Shown here in pieces: positions 17,621 through 25,506 of a stretch of 64,000 nucleotides of DNA. The position numbers were made by a program, and so were the translations under genes. Within the stretch, counting starts at the first letter, position 1; every line of letters starts with the position of its first letter. The DNA comes from Hymenobacter sp. BT559 (GTDB lineage Bacteria > Bacteroidota > Bacteroidia > Cytophagales > Hymenobacteraceae): contig NZ_JAGETY010000021.1 of assembly GCF_017571525.1 (NCBI RefSeq), positions 1 to 64,000 of the forward strand. The letters run 5' to 3'. The notes under the pieces were generated by a model that was not told where the DNA came from, did not search any database, and was given only the letters and a program-made list of their open reading frames with translations.

Positions 17621-19501
17621 ATGAACTACAAACTTGGACCACAGAAGCAATACACGTTGTCGGAACGTGCATTGAATCACATTATTTCAGGAGATATCGC
17701 TGACCGGCAAGACAAAGACCTCACGGGAAAAACTGTCTTGACAAAAATTATAGCAGGCGGCTTGCATACCTTTTCAGCTTGGGAGGCTTATCGCCATCTC
17801 CGGCCAGCCATTCCACACGGCCTGTTAATTGACGTAAATCACCCTACTACTTGGTACTACGCCCGAGAGCTACAGAACGGGGTAATTTTGTTAAAAATAC
17901 CCCGAGAATGCTTTCAAGGGAAAGCCGCACAAATCACGGTTTTCCCAGAAACCTATTACAAGTCAGGGTACTTGTGGAAAACGCTGTTTCCTAAATCATA
18001 CGATACCGCTGCTATTATTGCTTGTATCGATGAGGCACTGCATACTATTGATGCAACAGAATCCAAGGAGGGGTTAATGATAGGGTATACTAACCCTACC
18101 GATATGTTTAAAGCCTTGAAAGTGCGAATTCAGCTCAGAGGCACCGAAATACAGTCAGCATTTCCAACCTGGGACCAGCCAATGACGGGCAATAACGGCA
18201 AACCCTTTTCGCACATTGATGCCATAAACACCATCATATCAGGGTCAAGTCTTTTTTCCGGTAATGACGAATCCAAATACTTAGCTGGGACAATCCGCAA
18301 ATGGACAGCGGACTCGTTGAATGCTTTACATGTGGCTACCCCACAAATAATTTTCACTCGGAAACCTCCAAAAAAGGATGCTTCCAGAAAACAGCAGCTA
18401 GTAACTTGGCGAGCAACTCTTGCCACTCACGGGCAGAAAATAAGCGATGCGGAGGCAAACCATTTATTTTCTCTACTGATTTCAGATGAGTACATAAGAA
18501 ATATATTTGACTTTAGTAGGTTCTTATATGCCACTAATTACAAATCGATAAAGAACAATCTTAAGCTTAGAAATACCGCTTCTTTGTTCGAGAATTTCAA
18601 GGACTCTCTTCTAATCCTGAGCTCATGGGATAAGAAAAATGGCCAAAGCCTTGCCTTCCAAGTCATACGCGTGTTGCTAAAGACCAGATTTATTAGAACA
18701 GGTGGTTTAGACCAATGGGAGGTAAAAAGGCTTTCTGCCTTGGTGGCAGAAATTACGCTGGCCTATGAAAATCCAGCATATTCCCTTGAGTTTTTACAGT
18801 TACTCAGTGTTTCACCGCTTAGAGTTGGGTTCTATGTGGAATTCAACTTAAATCCCTTTTTTATCACACGTCCTGAAGTAATTGGGCTTACGGGAAATCA
18901 GCCGGTTCCATTGACAGAAAAGCACTTTTACACGTTTACTGCACAGAATTTAGGAATAAATTATACGGCGAATTTTTCGGATGATTTTAACCTTGGACTA
19001 GCCAAAGAGCTACAAACCCACGACCATCCATATGGCTTGGCCATTGTCAAAGATTCACTAGCTTATGCTGTTGGCTCGGATTTCCAGTACTTTTCGGGCA
19101 TCCTGTTGGAAATAGCAAAATCCATATCGATTACCGTTAGTGCAATTGATGTAATCGACAAAATCGTGTACGATTACCACCGCTGTACTGCGGCCAGCGT
19201 TCTGCGTATCATAGCTAAGTATAAGGACTTATTTAGCCAAGATTTGGATTTCGGCGACAAGGATTTTATCAAATTCACCAAAGCCAAGCACGAGCATCAG
19301 TTTCTCTGGTTTCTAAATAAAACCCTTATCGATGGCTTAGCCGGTCTATTTCGCACTTATGGTTTTGTAACGCAGGCAGAAAAGATGGAAAGTAATTATT
19401 CGTCGCTTTCCAAGGAGGTCCTGAAAATTCCGATGCCTAAGGCAGTGCCCATTTACTTGAGTGGAGAAGAAGAATCCGGCATCGTCAGCTTTGACCAATA
19501 G
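17621..19501 (+). CDS. Large protein with an EndoU-like ribonuclease N-terminus
   Basis: The 626-residue protein has no signal peptide. Residues 10-185 follow the pattern of bacterial EndoU ribonuclease domains: His20 in LNHIISGD, His49 in AGGLH, Lys120 in LWKTLFPKSY, and a closing strand pair KVRIQLRGTEIQSAFP. The spacing and the KTxFP element are what I use for the call; two His and a Lys are the usual EndoU triad. The remaining 430 residues match nothing I recognise and look helical. EndoU domains are usually found at the C-terminus of secreted toxins, so an N-terminal position in a large cytosolic protein is unusual. A TTG seven codons upstream (17600) is an alternative start. AT-rich like its neighbours. 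Confidence 0.55.
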   Translation: MNYKLGPQKQYTLSERALNHIISGDIADRQDKDLTGKTVLTKIIAGGLHTFSAWEAYRHLRPAIPHGLLIDVNHPTTWYYARELQNGVILLKIPRECFQGKAAQITVFPETYYKSGYLWKTLFPKSYDTAAIIACIDEALHTIDATESKEGLMIGYTNPTDMFKALKVRIQLRGTEIQSAFPTWDQPMTGNNGKPFSHIDAINTIISGSSLFSGNDESKYLAGTIRKWTADSLNALHVATPQIIFTRKPPKKDASRKQQLVTWRATLATHGQKISDAEANHLFSLLISDEYIRNIFDFSRFLYATNYKSIKNNLKLRNTASLFENFKDSLLILSSWDKKNGQSLAFQVIRVLLKTRFIRTGGLDQWEVKRLSALVAEITLAYENPAYSLEFLQLLSVSPLRVGFYVEFNLNPFFITRPEVIGLTGNQPVPLTEKHFYTFTAQNLGINYTANFSDDFNLGLAKELQTHDHPYGLAIVKDSLAYAVGSDFQYFSGILLEIAKSISITVSAIDVIDKIVYDYHRCTAASVLRIIAKYKDLFSQDLDFGDKDFIKFTKAKHEHQFLWFLNKTLIDGLAGLFRTYGFVTQAEKMESNYSSLSKEVLKIPMPKAVPIYLSGEEESGIVSFDQ

Positions 19502-19580
19502 TTCTAGTTATCTTTTTCTGCGATTCTACAATACTGTTCAGAGTGCGACTTTAAGACCAAACCTTTAATCAAGGCAGTAT

Positions 19581-20435
19581 ATGATATACGGCGACCAAAA
19601 GGACAGTGATATTCTGCGTCGGCACATCGACCAACTGGTTGCCAACATTGATGCTGTAGGTTCACGCTTTACAACTGTGAACCTTACCCAGCACACCTAC
19701 CTGGATTTGCTGCGCCGCATCCGGTGCACGCTGCTGGGTGTTTCATTGCAGTTGGGGCAGTGGCCAGATGTGGCCGAGTTGAAGCTACCTATTTCCCTAT
19801 TGTTCCGCTCTGTAGTCACGGACGTCTTAACAGGTCTGTACCTAGCCACATTCGACACCGATGATGAAGCCTTTAAAAACGAGTTGATGATGCTCGACTT
19901 GAGCTTCGTCGGATACGTGAAAACAATCTTCGAGCATACCGGCTTAGAAATGCCTGATGCTTCAGAAGCTGAAGTAGCCCAAGAAATTCAAGCTCGGCTG
20001 GATGACTTATATGCCAAGGCAGAGCATTTGTTGGTAGCACCTGGCAACACGCAATTAAAGAAGTCTGGGCAAATAAGGGCCACCAGTGACCCGATGCTTT
20101 TCAAGGCAGGGCTTCCTGCAGCAAAGCTTGGTAGTCTGTCCGAACGGGAGATGTTTGAGCAAATCAAAGCTCATCCGGCCACGGTTCATCTGGCCAGGGT
20201 CTATATTCTGCAACGGCACTTATCCCAAAGCCATCACTATGCACCTGCGAATCGCGGTTTTATTCAGTTGCCACCGGACATTGAATGCAAGCATTGGTTT
20301 GAAGCCATGGTTTATGCTAACGAAGTAACCGGTCTTCTATCAAATCTGCTCAAGATGCCGGCCGAGGTAATGCAGCCTTTCCGGGATTCTCAAGCCTCCT
20401 TGCTGGCCCACTTAAGTTCTGGTATGCCCGACTAA
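19581..20435 (+). CDS. Uncharacterised all-helical protein (DUF5677-like pattern)
   Basis: The 284-residue protein is soluble and mostly helical. The segment LPISLLFRSVVTDVLTGLYL and, near the C-terminus, RVYILQRHLSQSHHYAP recall the layout of DUF5677-type proteins, a group distantly resembling HEPN folds, where an Arg in one helix and a His in a late helix are conserved. The resemblance is weak. It lies 79 bases after the EndoU-like gene on the same strand and 60 bases before the recombinase gene. It could act with the HEPN and EndoU-like proteins in one defence system, for example as a regulator or antitoxin, but nothing in the sequence proves it. Confidence 0.55.
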   Translation: MIYGDQKDSDILRRHIDQLVANIDAVGSRFTTVNLTQHTYLDLLRRIRCTLLGVSLQLGQWPDVAELKLPISLLFRSVVTDVLTGLYLATFDTDDEAFKNELMMLDLSFVGYVKTIFEHTGLEMPDASEAEVAQEIQARLDDLYAKAEHLLVAPGNTQLKKSGQIRATSDPMLFKAGLPAAKLGSLSEREMFEQIKAHPATVHLARVYILQRHLSQSHHYAPANRGFIQLPPDIECKHWFEAMVYANEVTGLLSNLLKMPAEVMQPFRDSQASLLAHLSSGMPD

Positions 20436-20446
20436 AGTGCAAGGCA

Positions 20447-20483
20447 CTTTAGGTATCATAACGTTTAATTATGATACCTAAAG
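20447..20483. repeat. Perfect 15-bp inverted repeat with 7-bp spacer before the recombinase gene
   Basis: The arms CTTTAGGTATCATAA (20447-20461) and its exact reverse complement (20469-20483) enclose CGTTTAA. The start codon of the tyrosine recombinase follows 12 bases later. Two inverted arms around a 6-8 bp spacer are the architecture of a tyrosine-recombinase core site, so this may be the attachment or resolution site of the adjacent enzyme. It could instead be an operator through which the protein controls its own gene, or a terminator-like hairpin for the upstream gene. Confidence 0.75.
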
Positions 20484-20495
20484 TATCTTGCCGCC

Positions 20496-21509
20496 ATGAG
20501 CACCGAAATCACCCGAATTCCCGACGAACCGCAGGCCCTGGGGTCGCAGTTGTCCACGGCCGCGGCCAACGTGGCCCGCTACATCAAGGCCGGCCTGGAG
20601 GGCGCCGACAACACGGTGCTCGCGTATTCGGCCGACCTGAAAAGCTTCGGGGATTTCTGCCAGCTCCACGGCCTGAACCCGCTGCCGGCCGACGTGGCCA
20701 CCGTCGCCCGGTACGTGGCCGACCTGGCCGACATCCCGCGCAAGCTCTCCACCATCCGGCGGCACTTGGCCGCCATCCACAAGCACCACCAACTGCGCGG
20801 CTACCCGTCGCCGGTGCGGGCCGAGGAACTGGCCCTGGTCATGGAGGGCATCACCCGCACGCTGGGCAAGCGGCAGAAACAGGCCCCGGCGTTTACAGTC
20901 GAGGAGCTCAAGGAAAGTATCCGGCGGCTGGACGTCACGACCACGGCGGGCCTGCGCGACCGGGCCTTGCTACTGCTGGGCTTCGCCGGGGCCTTTCGCC
21001 GCTCCGAGCTCGTGGCCCTGGACGTGGAGCATTTGGAGTTTACGGAACGGGCACTCATTGTGCACCTGGCCAAAAGCAAAACCAACCAAGCTGGGGAGGT
21101 CGAAGACAAAGCCGTCTTCTACGCCGCGACGGCGGCCTTTTGCCCGGTGCGCTGCACCCGGGCCTGGCTGCAGCAACTGGGACGCGACACCGGTCCGTTG
21201 TTCGTATCGCTGAAGCGCGGTAAGGTGAAAGGACAAGCCATGCCCACCTTGAAGCGGCTCTCGCCTCTGCGAGTGAATGAGTTGGTGCAGCTGCACCTGA
21301 ACCACGACGAGGAGGGCCACAAGATTCCCGAGAAGAACTACTCGGCCCACTCGCTGCGCGTCTCCTTTATTACGATATCCGTGCTTCGCGGCCAGTCTAA
21401 CCGGTTCATCAAGAATCAAACGAAGCAGAAGACGGATGCCATGATTGACCGCTACTCACGCTTAGATGATGTGGTAAGCTTCAATGCTGCTCAGAACTTA
21501 GGGTTGTAG
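20496..21509 (+). CDS. Tyrosine recombinase (phage-type integrase)
   Basis: The 337-residue protein has an N-terminal SAM-like core-binding domain (about 20-115) and a C-terminal catalytic domain. Visible catalytic residues are Arg168 or Arg169 in GAFRRSEL, Lys195 in AKSKTNQ, His285 and Arg288 in AHSLR, and Tyr320 in MIDRYSR. Nine residues before the tyrosine, where most family members have His or Trp, stands Gln311. The gene is GC-rich, unlike the AT-rich genes on both sides. Its 3' end overlaps the convergent kinase-like gene by 29 bases. It probably catalyses site-specific recombination for element integration or plasmid dimer resolution. The 15-bp inverted repeat just upstream is the natural candidate substrate. 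Confidence 0.88.
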   Translation: MSTEITRIPDEPQALGSQLSTAAANVARYIKAGLEGADNTVLAYSADLKSFGDFCQLHGLNPLPADVATVARYVADLADIPRKLSTIRRHLAAIHKHHQLRGYPSPVRAEELALVMEGITRTLGKRQKQAPAFTVEELKESIRRLDVTTTAGLRDRALLLLGFAGAFRRSELVALDVEHLEFTERALIVHLAKSKTNQAGEVEDKAVFYAATAAFCPVRCTRAWLQQLGRDTGPLFVSLKRGKVKGQAMPTLKRLSPLRVNELVQLHLNHDEEGHKIPEKNYSAHSLRVSFITISVLRGQSNRFIKNQTKQKTDAMIDRYSRLDDVVSFNAAQNLGL

Positions 21510-22053
21510 CAGAGGTGTGGGTAAGTAAGCTCTCAACACTGGTTTTGACTTTTTCAACTACAGTATCCAAAGTACCTGTTGAGCTTACAACTACATCGGC
21601 AATGCTTGGTAGCAATTCCAACACCTGCTCTTCAGTGGGGTGATTGTTCATTCGTATTCGCTCGCTTTCTTCAACTACACCTTCGCGGGAAGTGACTCTG
21701 GCTTCTCGCATCGGTTCATCCAGTGCAAGATGTATGTGAATCAACTGCTGTGGGATTACGAGGCGTTTGATGATGGTCAATACATCCACATGTCTTATTC
21801 CATCAACTACAAGTCCGTGTTGCCAATCTGGCGCTTGTGAAAGCACGGCTTGACAGAAACCCTCTGCATCAGCCTTTAACAACTTCTGACCTAAATCTTG
21901 AAGGTTCTGTCGACTCGACTCTAAGTGCTTTGCAACCGCCTGTTTGCGCACATAATCACCAAAGCTCACCCATGGCAGATTCAGAGCGTCTGCTGCGGCC
22001 GCCGATACGGACGATTTCCCACTTCCAATTTTTCCAGAGAAGGCAAGTACCAT
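21481..22053 (-). CDS. P-loop nucleotide-kinase-like protein
   Basis: The 190-residue protein opens with a Walker A loop (GKIGSGKSS, residues 7-15) and resembles dephospho-CoA kinases and viral deoxynucleoside monophosphate kinases: a helix-rich lid region, an LALDEP segment, and a late V(V)SSTGTLD motif in the position of the NxG/D-type adenine contact. It probably phosphorylates a small molecule or nucleotide; the substrate is not readable from sequence. It is the last gene of a seven-gene minus-strand operon, 33 bases after the ASCH gene. Its 3' end runs 29 bases into the convergent recombinase gene, so the two transcripts overlap. Confidence 0.72.
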   Translation of the reverse strand: MVLAFSGKIGSGKSSVSAAAADALNLPWVSFGDYVRKQAVAKHLESSRQNLQDLGQKLLKADAEGFCQAVLSQAPDWQHGLVVDGIRHVDVLTIIKRLVIPQQLIHIHLALDEPMREARVTSREGVVEESERIRMNNHPTEEQVLELLPSIADVVVSSTGTLDTVVEKVKTSVESLLTHTSATTLSSEQH

Positions 22054-22086
22054 AGGTGCTAAGTGTAAGTGTAGACCGGTAAGGTA

Positions 22087-22632
22087 CTACAACGCTAACC
22101 ACCCACGACGGTCGCTTTTAATGAATGGGATAGATGGCTCCACAACACGAACGTGCCGAACCTTCATGAGAGTAGCATAATTGGCTTTCTTCTTTTCCTC
22201 CCAAAAGGCAGGACTCTGAATGCAGAGCGCTTTTGCATGTTGGGACTTCAACGTATCCCATTCGGCTGCATCAAGGGTGTAAGACCAAGCATGTGTTATT
22301 TGACATAGACCCACAATTGGGCCTCCAGACCGCTTAAGAAGTAAAAGGTCGCCGTTCTGCACCTTACAGTAAGGAGCCGTACGATTAATGGAAAAACGAG
22401 ATTCTAACGTCTTTTTACCATCAATGATTAGCTGTAGATAAGGCTCTATGAAGACACCTAGATGAATTGTATTCGACTTACTTACCTTAAAATTTGCTAG
22501 CAGAGGCTTCCAATAGGCATCGTTAACCATGGCCTGTTGTAAGGCTTCTAACAGAACTGGCACACAAGCCTTGCTGTCTTGTGCTGAATAAAAGATGGTG
22601 GGTGGGAAGTCGTTTTTAGTTGGTTGCTTCAT
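22087..22632 (-). CDS. ASCH-domain protein
   Basis: The 181-residue protein contains an ASCH domain, a PUA-like fold that binds RNA or modified nucleosides, from about residue 55. The signature is HLGVFIEPYLQLIIDGKK followed by TLESRFS, with the ExR pair usual for the family, then VQNGDLLLLKRSGG. Some ASCH proteins act as nucleoside amidohydrolases or ribonucleases, others only bind. Its start codon overlaps the stop of the upstream methyltransferase-like gene by 4 bases, so the two are translationally coupled and probably made in fixed ratio. Confidence 0.72.
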   Translation of the reverse strand: MKQPTKNDFPPTIFYSAQDSKACVPVLLEALQQAMVNDAYWKPLLANFKVSKSNTIHLGVFIEPYLQLIIDGKKTLESRFSINRTAPYCKVQNGDLLLLKRSGGPIVGLCQITHAWSYTLDAAEWDTLKSQHAKALCIQSPAFWEEKKKANYATLMKVRHVRVVEPSIPFIKSDRRGWLAL

Positions 22633-23858
22633 TGTGTGAGTTCGTCCAGCAAAGCTATCAAGTCTGCCTGTTCTTTATGATGTATCAAGCCTTGGGAAAC
22701 CAAAGTGCTCACAATTTGAGGGATACTGTGGTTGGCTTCTAACTGCCTAAAGCATTCGTGTAACACGCAAATACCGGTCACAGTGTAAGCGTAGTTATCT
22801 GAACTCCAGACATCTATATCTTTCCGAAATGGAGACCGACGGGATACTTGAGTTAAAATGGTGCCACTGGGGTCTGCTGCACGGTAGCTAAAAGGGGTCA
22901 TATCAACAGGATTACCCGGCTTCACCTTAATGCGCTTCCTTCCAACTCGGTATTCTACCCAGATAGGCTCATCAATTGTCACGGGCTCGACTAAGCCTTC
23001 ATTGCTTTCCTGCTGCTTTTCAAATACCCAAAGGTCCCCTCGCCTCCAGTTTTGACAATACAAGCCGTAAGCATTTAGCGATTGCTGTTCAAAGCCTGGC
23101 GTTTCGTAAGACACTGAGCCCGCGACTTGGTTGACTAAGACCATTCCCACTGCTGCTGCCTCCTCTAACAAGACCATCCTTTCAGCCTTTGCTCCGGGCC
23201 GCGTAAGCTCAGGAAGAACACTCAAGTACATTATTCCCCCTACTCTTAGTAATTCAGCCGTTCGCCGCAGAAAGGCCTGATAGTAGTCAAGATACCAAGG
23301 TGGGTCGGCGAGCACTACGCTGTAACTGTTACTATAGGCGGGCAGCGGCAATGCCAAGTCACATTCTACTAACCCTGCGGTATAGCCTGCGCTTCGCAAG
23401 TCGTCTAGTATGGCCTTGCTCTTGTTGAATAGTGTTACATCTGCCCCTAGCTCGATAAGAGGAGGAAATACTGTTTTAGTACCAAACAGAGCAATTTTCC
23501 CTCCTTTGGCTTCCGCCATCAGTCTATCTGTAAGATTGAGCACAGTGGCTGAATCAAACCGCCAATCGTAATCAGCTGGATGCGGGTCAGCGAATAGCGA
23601 AGGTGGTACAGCTAGTTCTGATTCACTTTTGCTGAGAGTATTTGCCCGGTACGCCCAATGGTCTTCTTGGTAAGATATACCTAGACTATTCAAGGTGGCA
23701 AGTACATCAACTGGGTAAGCCCCGGCAGACTGCACAATGATTTGATGTAGTGTTTTTTCAGTCGGTCGACCGTCTATATGGTTTTCAACGGCTGCTCTAA
23801 CTGCCTTTCCTAAGGACTTGGTGTACTCACTGTCCGTATTGAATAGTTGTATATGCAT
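22629..23858 (-). CDS. DPPW-motif methyltransferase-like protein
   Basis: The 409-residue protein has an N-terminal helical, possibly winged-helix part (1-100), a Rossmann-like domain (about 105-265) and a C-terminal domain (about 290-405). DPPW (185-188) in SVVLADPPWYL is the catalytic motif of amino-methyltransferases acting on adenine or cytosine amino groups. The SAM-binding glycine loop is unusual: IALFGTKTVFPP replaces the expected GxGxG. It may thus be a divergent DNA/RNA methyltransferase or a related aminopropyl- or group-transferase. It sits between the radical SAM gene (3 bases upstream) and the ASCH gene (4-base overlap), which argues for a shared modification pathway. Confidence 0.68.
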   Translation of the reverse strand: MHIQLFNTDSEYTKSLGKAVRAAVENHIDGRPTEKTLHQIIVQSAGAYPVDVLATLNSLGISYQEDHWAYRANTLSKSESELAVPPSLFADPHPADYDWRFDSATVLNLTDRLMAEAKGGKIALFGTKTVFPPLIELGADVTLFNKSKAILDDLRSAGYTAGLVECDLALPLPAYSNSYSVVLADPPWYLDYYQAFLRRTAELLRVGGIMYLSVLPELTRPGAKAERMVLLEEAAAVGMVLVNQVAGSVSYETPGFEQQSLNAYGLYCQNWRRGDLWVFEKQQESNEGLVEPVTIDEPIWVEYRVGRKRIKVKPGNPVDMTPFSYRAADPSGTILTQVSRRSPFRKDIDVWSSDNYAYTVTGICVLHECFRQLEANHSIPQIVSTLVSQGLIHHKEQADLIALLDELTQ

Positions 23859-23861
23859 GTC

Positions 23862-24887
23862 TTACTGGTATTTGATACGCATGCCTAAGTCATGGCTATA
23901 AATTCGCTCCGCACGCGTTTTATCGGAGAATCGTCGCATTAATTCAGAATTCCACGCTGCGGCAGCTTCTTGCTGAATTAGAAGCGACCGGTGGTGTTCA
24001 TCACTCATCCTAGAAGCCGTAGGAGTAAATTCGAGAATAGGGAGTGGTACAGTACGCAATGGGAACAAGGGATGCACCTCCTCTTGCAGACGATTGACAA
24101 AGTCGGCTACCTTTTGTGGAATGCCCTCGTCGCTATTCGCTGTAAGCGTGACATAGGCATACATATCCAACCCCGTGTCTACCAAACGCCGCATGACTTT
24201 GAACTGCTTATCAAAAAGCGAAGGCTCAGCGCGTGTATTGAAGGCAAATGAGTCCGCATCAAAGCCTTTAAAACACCCTACACGTCCGTAAGTGGGGTAA
24301 GTGACCAGCCGTTGTAATTCGTCTACAGTTAAACATTCCCATAAAAATTCATTGCTCAGATTGTCATCTGACCATAGGTAAACTTTGTGCTCAAGTCCCC
24401 TGCGCTTTAACGCATCCATCATCCACAATACCCACTCGGGGACTAAGTCAGGTTGCCCCCCTGATAAGTCGATTATAGGGCACTGAGTTGACTCCGCTAG
24501 GAATAAGTCCAGTAAGTCATCAGCGGAGAGGAACTTTGACCGTTTTGGGTTACCGTCAAGTAGATTGTAATCCACGAAGCAGTACCAACACCGCCAACTA
24601 CAAACCGCGTTCTGGAACACTTGGGCTTGCATCATTGACTGAGCAGGTAAGCCCAATGCTCGGCTGGCCGGGTCCAATGGCAAAGGATTGGAGTTAAATC
24701 CCGGCGCTGCAGCAGTGCGGCGAAAATGATGAATCCGCCCTACTCCCTGGCAATTATATGAGAGAGTAATATCTTGGCTCTGCTTGCTAGAAGCGAATTC
24801 CGTAATAAGAATTTGCTGCGCTTCCTTATTTAACCCTTTGGTTCGATAGTGGACCGAACGCTCTTCAGTATCGATGTATGAACCCAT
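23862..24887 (-). CDS. Radical SAM protein
   Basis: The 341-residue protein carries the radical SAM cluster motif C-x3-C-x2-C at Cys96, Cys100 and Cys103 (AVCSWRCWYCFVDYN), with a following aromatic residue and a later GG motif in IDLSGGQPDL that contacts SAM. It should bind a 4Fe-4S cluster and generate a 5'-deoxyadenosyl radical to modify a substrate. The tryptophans inside the motif are unusual. No extra auxiliary-cluster cysteine cage is apparent. The substrate is unknown; neighbours suggest a nucleotide or nucleic acid. It lies 8 bases downstream of the DUF4186 gene and 3 upstream of the methyltransferase-like gene. Confidence 0.8.
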   Translation of the reverse strand: MGSYIDTEERSVHYRTKGLNKEAQQILITEFASSKQSQDITLSYNCQGVGRIHHFRRTAAAPGFNSNPLPLDPASRALGLPAQSMMQAQVFQNAVCSWRCWYCFVDYNLLDGNPKRSKFLSADDLLDLFLAESTQCPIIDLSGGQPDLVPEWVLWMMDALKRRGLEHKVYLWSDDNLSNEFLWECLTVDELQRLVTYPTYGRVGCFKGFDADSFAFNTRAEPSLFDKQFKVMRRLVDTGLDMYAYVTLTANSDEGIPQKVADFVNRLQEEVHPLFPLRTVPLPILEFTPTASRMSDEHHRSLLIQQEAAAAWNSELMRRFSDKTRAERIYSHDLGMRIKYQ

Positions 24888-24895
24888 GAGAGAAG

Positions 24896-25489
24896 CTAGG
24901 AAGGCAAAGACAAGGTTAATTGTGGCGAAGAATCAGGAAGGTCAGGCAAACGAGTCTCGATATACTTCATCACCAACTGTTGTAAGTAATGCTCTTCAGC
25001 TGGCTCTAAATCCCGGTCATAGGGTATGCCATGCCAATACTTGATACACTTGCGACAACAGGTGGCCGTTGCATGCTGGGCATAGAAGATGATATTCTGT
25101 TCATCTACTGGGGTTTGAGTTCCATCTCGAAAACGCGTGGACCCAGCCTCAAAGACCGAATTTTTAAGGCGTTTAACTACCTCTTTCTGTAGCCTATTCT
25201 TCCCCTTGTTGAATAACAAGCGTTTATACTTGTCCTCAAGGGGCATCTGCCAGAAATGCTGACGGATGAGTTCATTTCGCATTTGTGCGAACAATGTATC
25301 TGCTTGTGTGATATCCCGATTGTGCGCTTGCTGCCAATCAATCATTTCTTCTTTACAAGCATGGCAAGCTCCACCAGTCAGGGTTTTGGGGTTCGCCCGT
25401 TTGGGACGAAAACAATGCAATCCTTCCTCACACTTAGTGTTGGTGCATTTAACCTCTGGGAGCGGCTCCCCAAAACCTAGACTTTCCAT
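24896..25489 (-). CDS. DUF4186 cysteine-rich protein
   Basis: The 197-residue protein shows the DUF4186 pattern: an N-terminal set of cysteines (15, 20, 26, 42, 45; KCTNTKCEEGLHC and CHAC), a central HFWQMP helix region, and a C-terminal IIFYAQHATATCC with CRKCIKYWHGIP. The cysteines could bind two zinc ions or a metal cluster. The family has no function known to me. Position directly before the radical SAM gene in a tight operon suggests partnership with that enzyme, for instance as substrate adaptor or electron carrier, which is inference only. Confidence 0.72.
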   Translation of the reverse strand: MESLGFGEPLPEVKCTNTKCEEGLHCFRPKRANPKTLTGGACHACKEEMIDWQQAHNRDITQADTLFAQMRNELIRQHFWQMPLEDKYKRLLFNKGKNRLQKEVVKRLKNSVFEAGSTRFRDGTQTPVDEQNIIFYAQHATATCCRKCIKYWHGIPYDRDLEPAEEHYLQQLVMKYIETRLPDLPDSSPQLTLSLPS

Positions 25490-25506
25490 GGCGGATGCTG
25501 TTTTGA

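Noticed and set aside
20471-21223. A 250-codon open frame overlapping the recombinase gene
   Set aside because: It is a Gly/Arg/Pro-rich alternate frame of the recombinase, which itself has all main catalytic residues.
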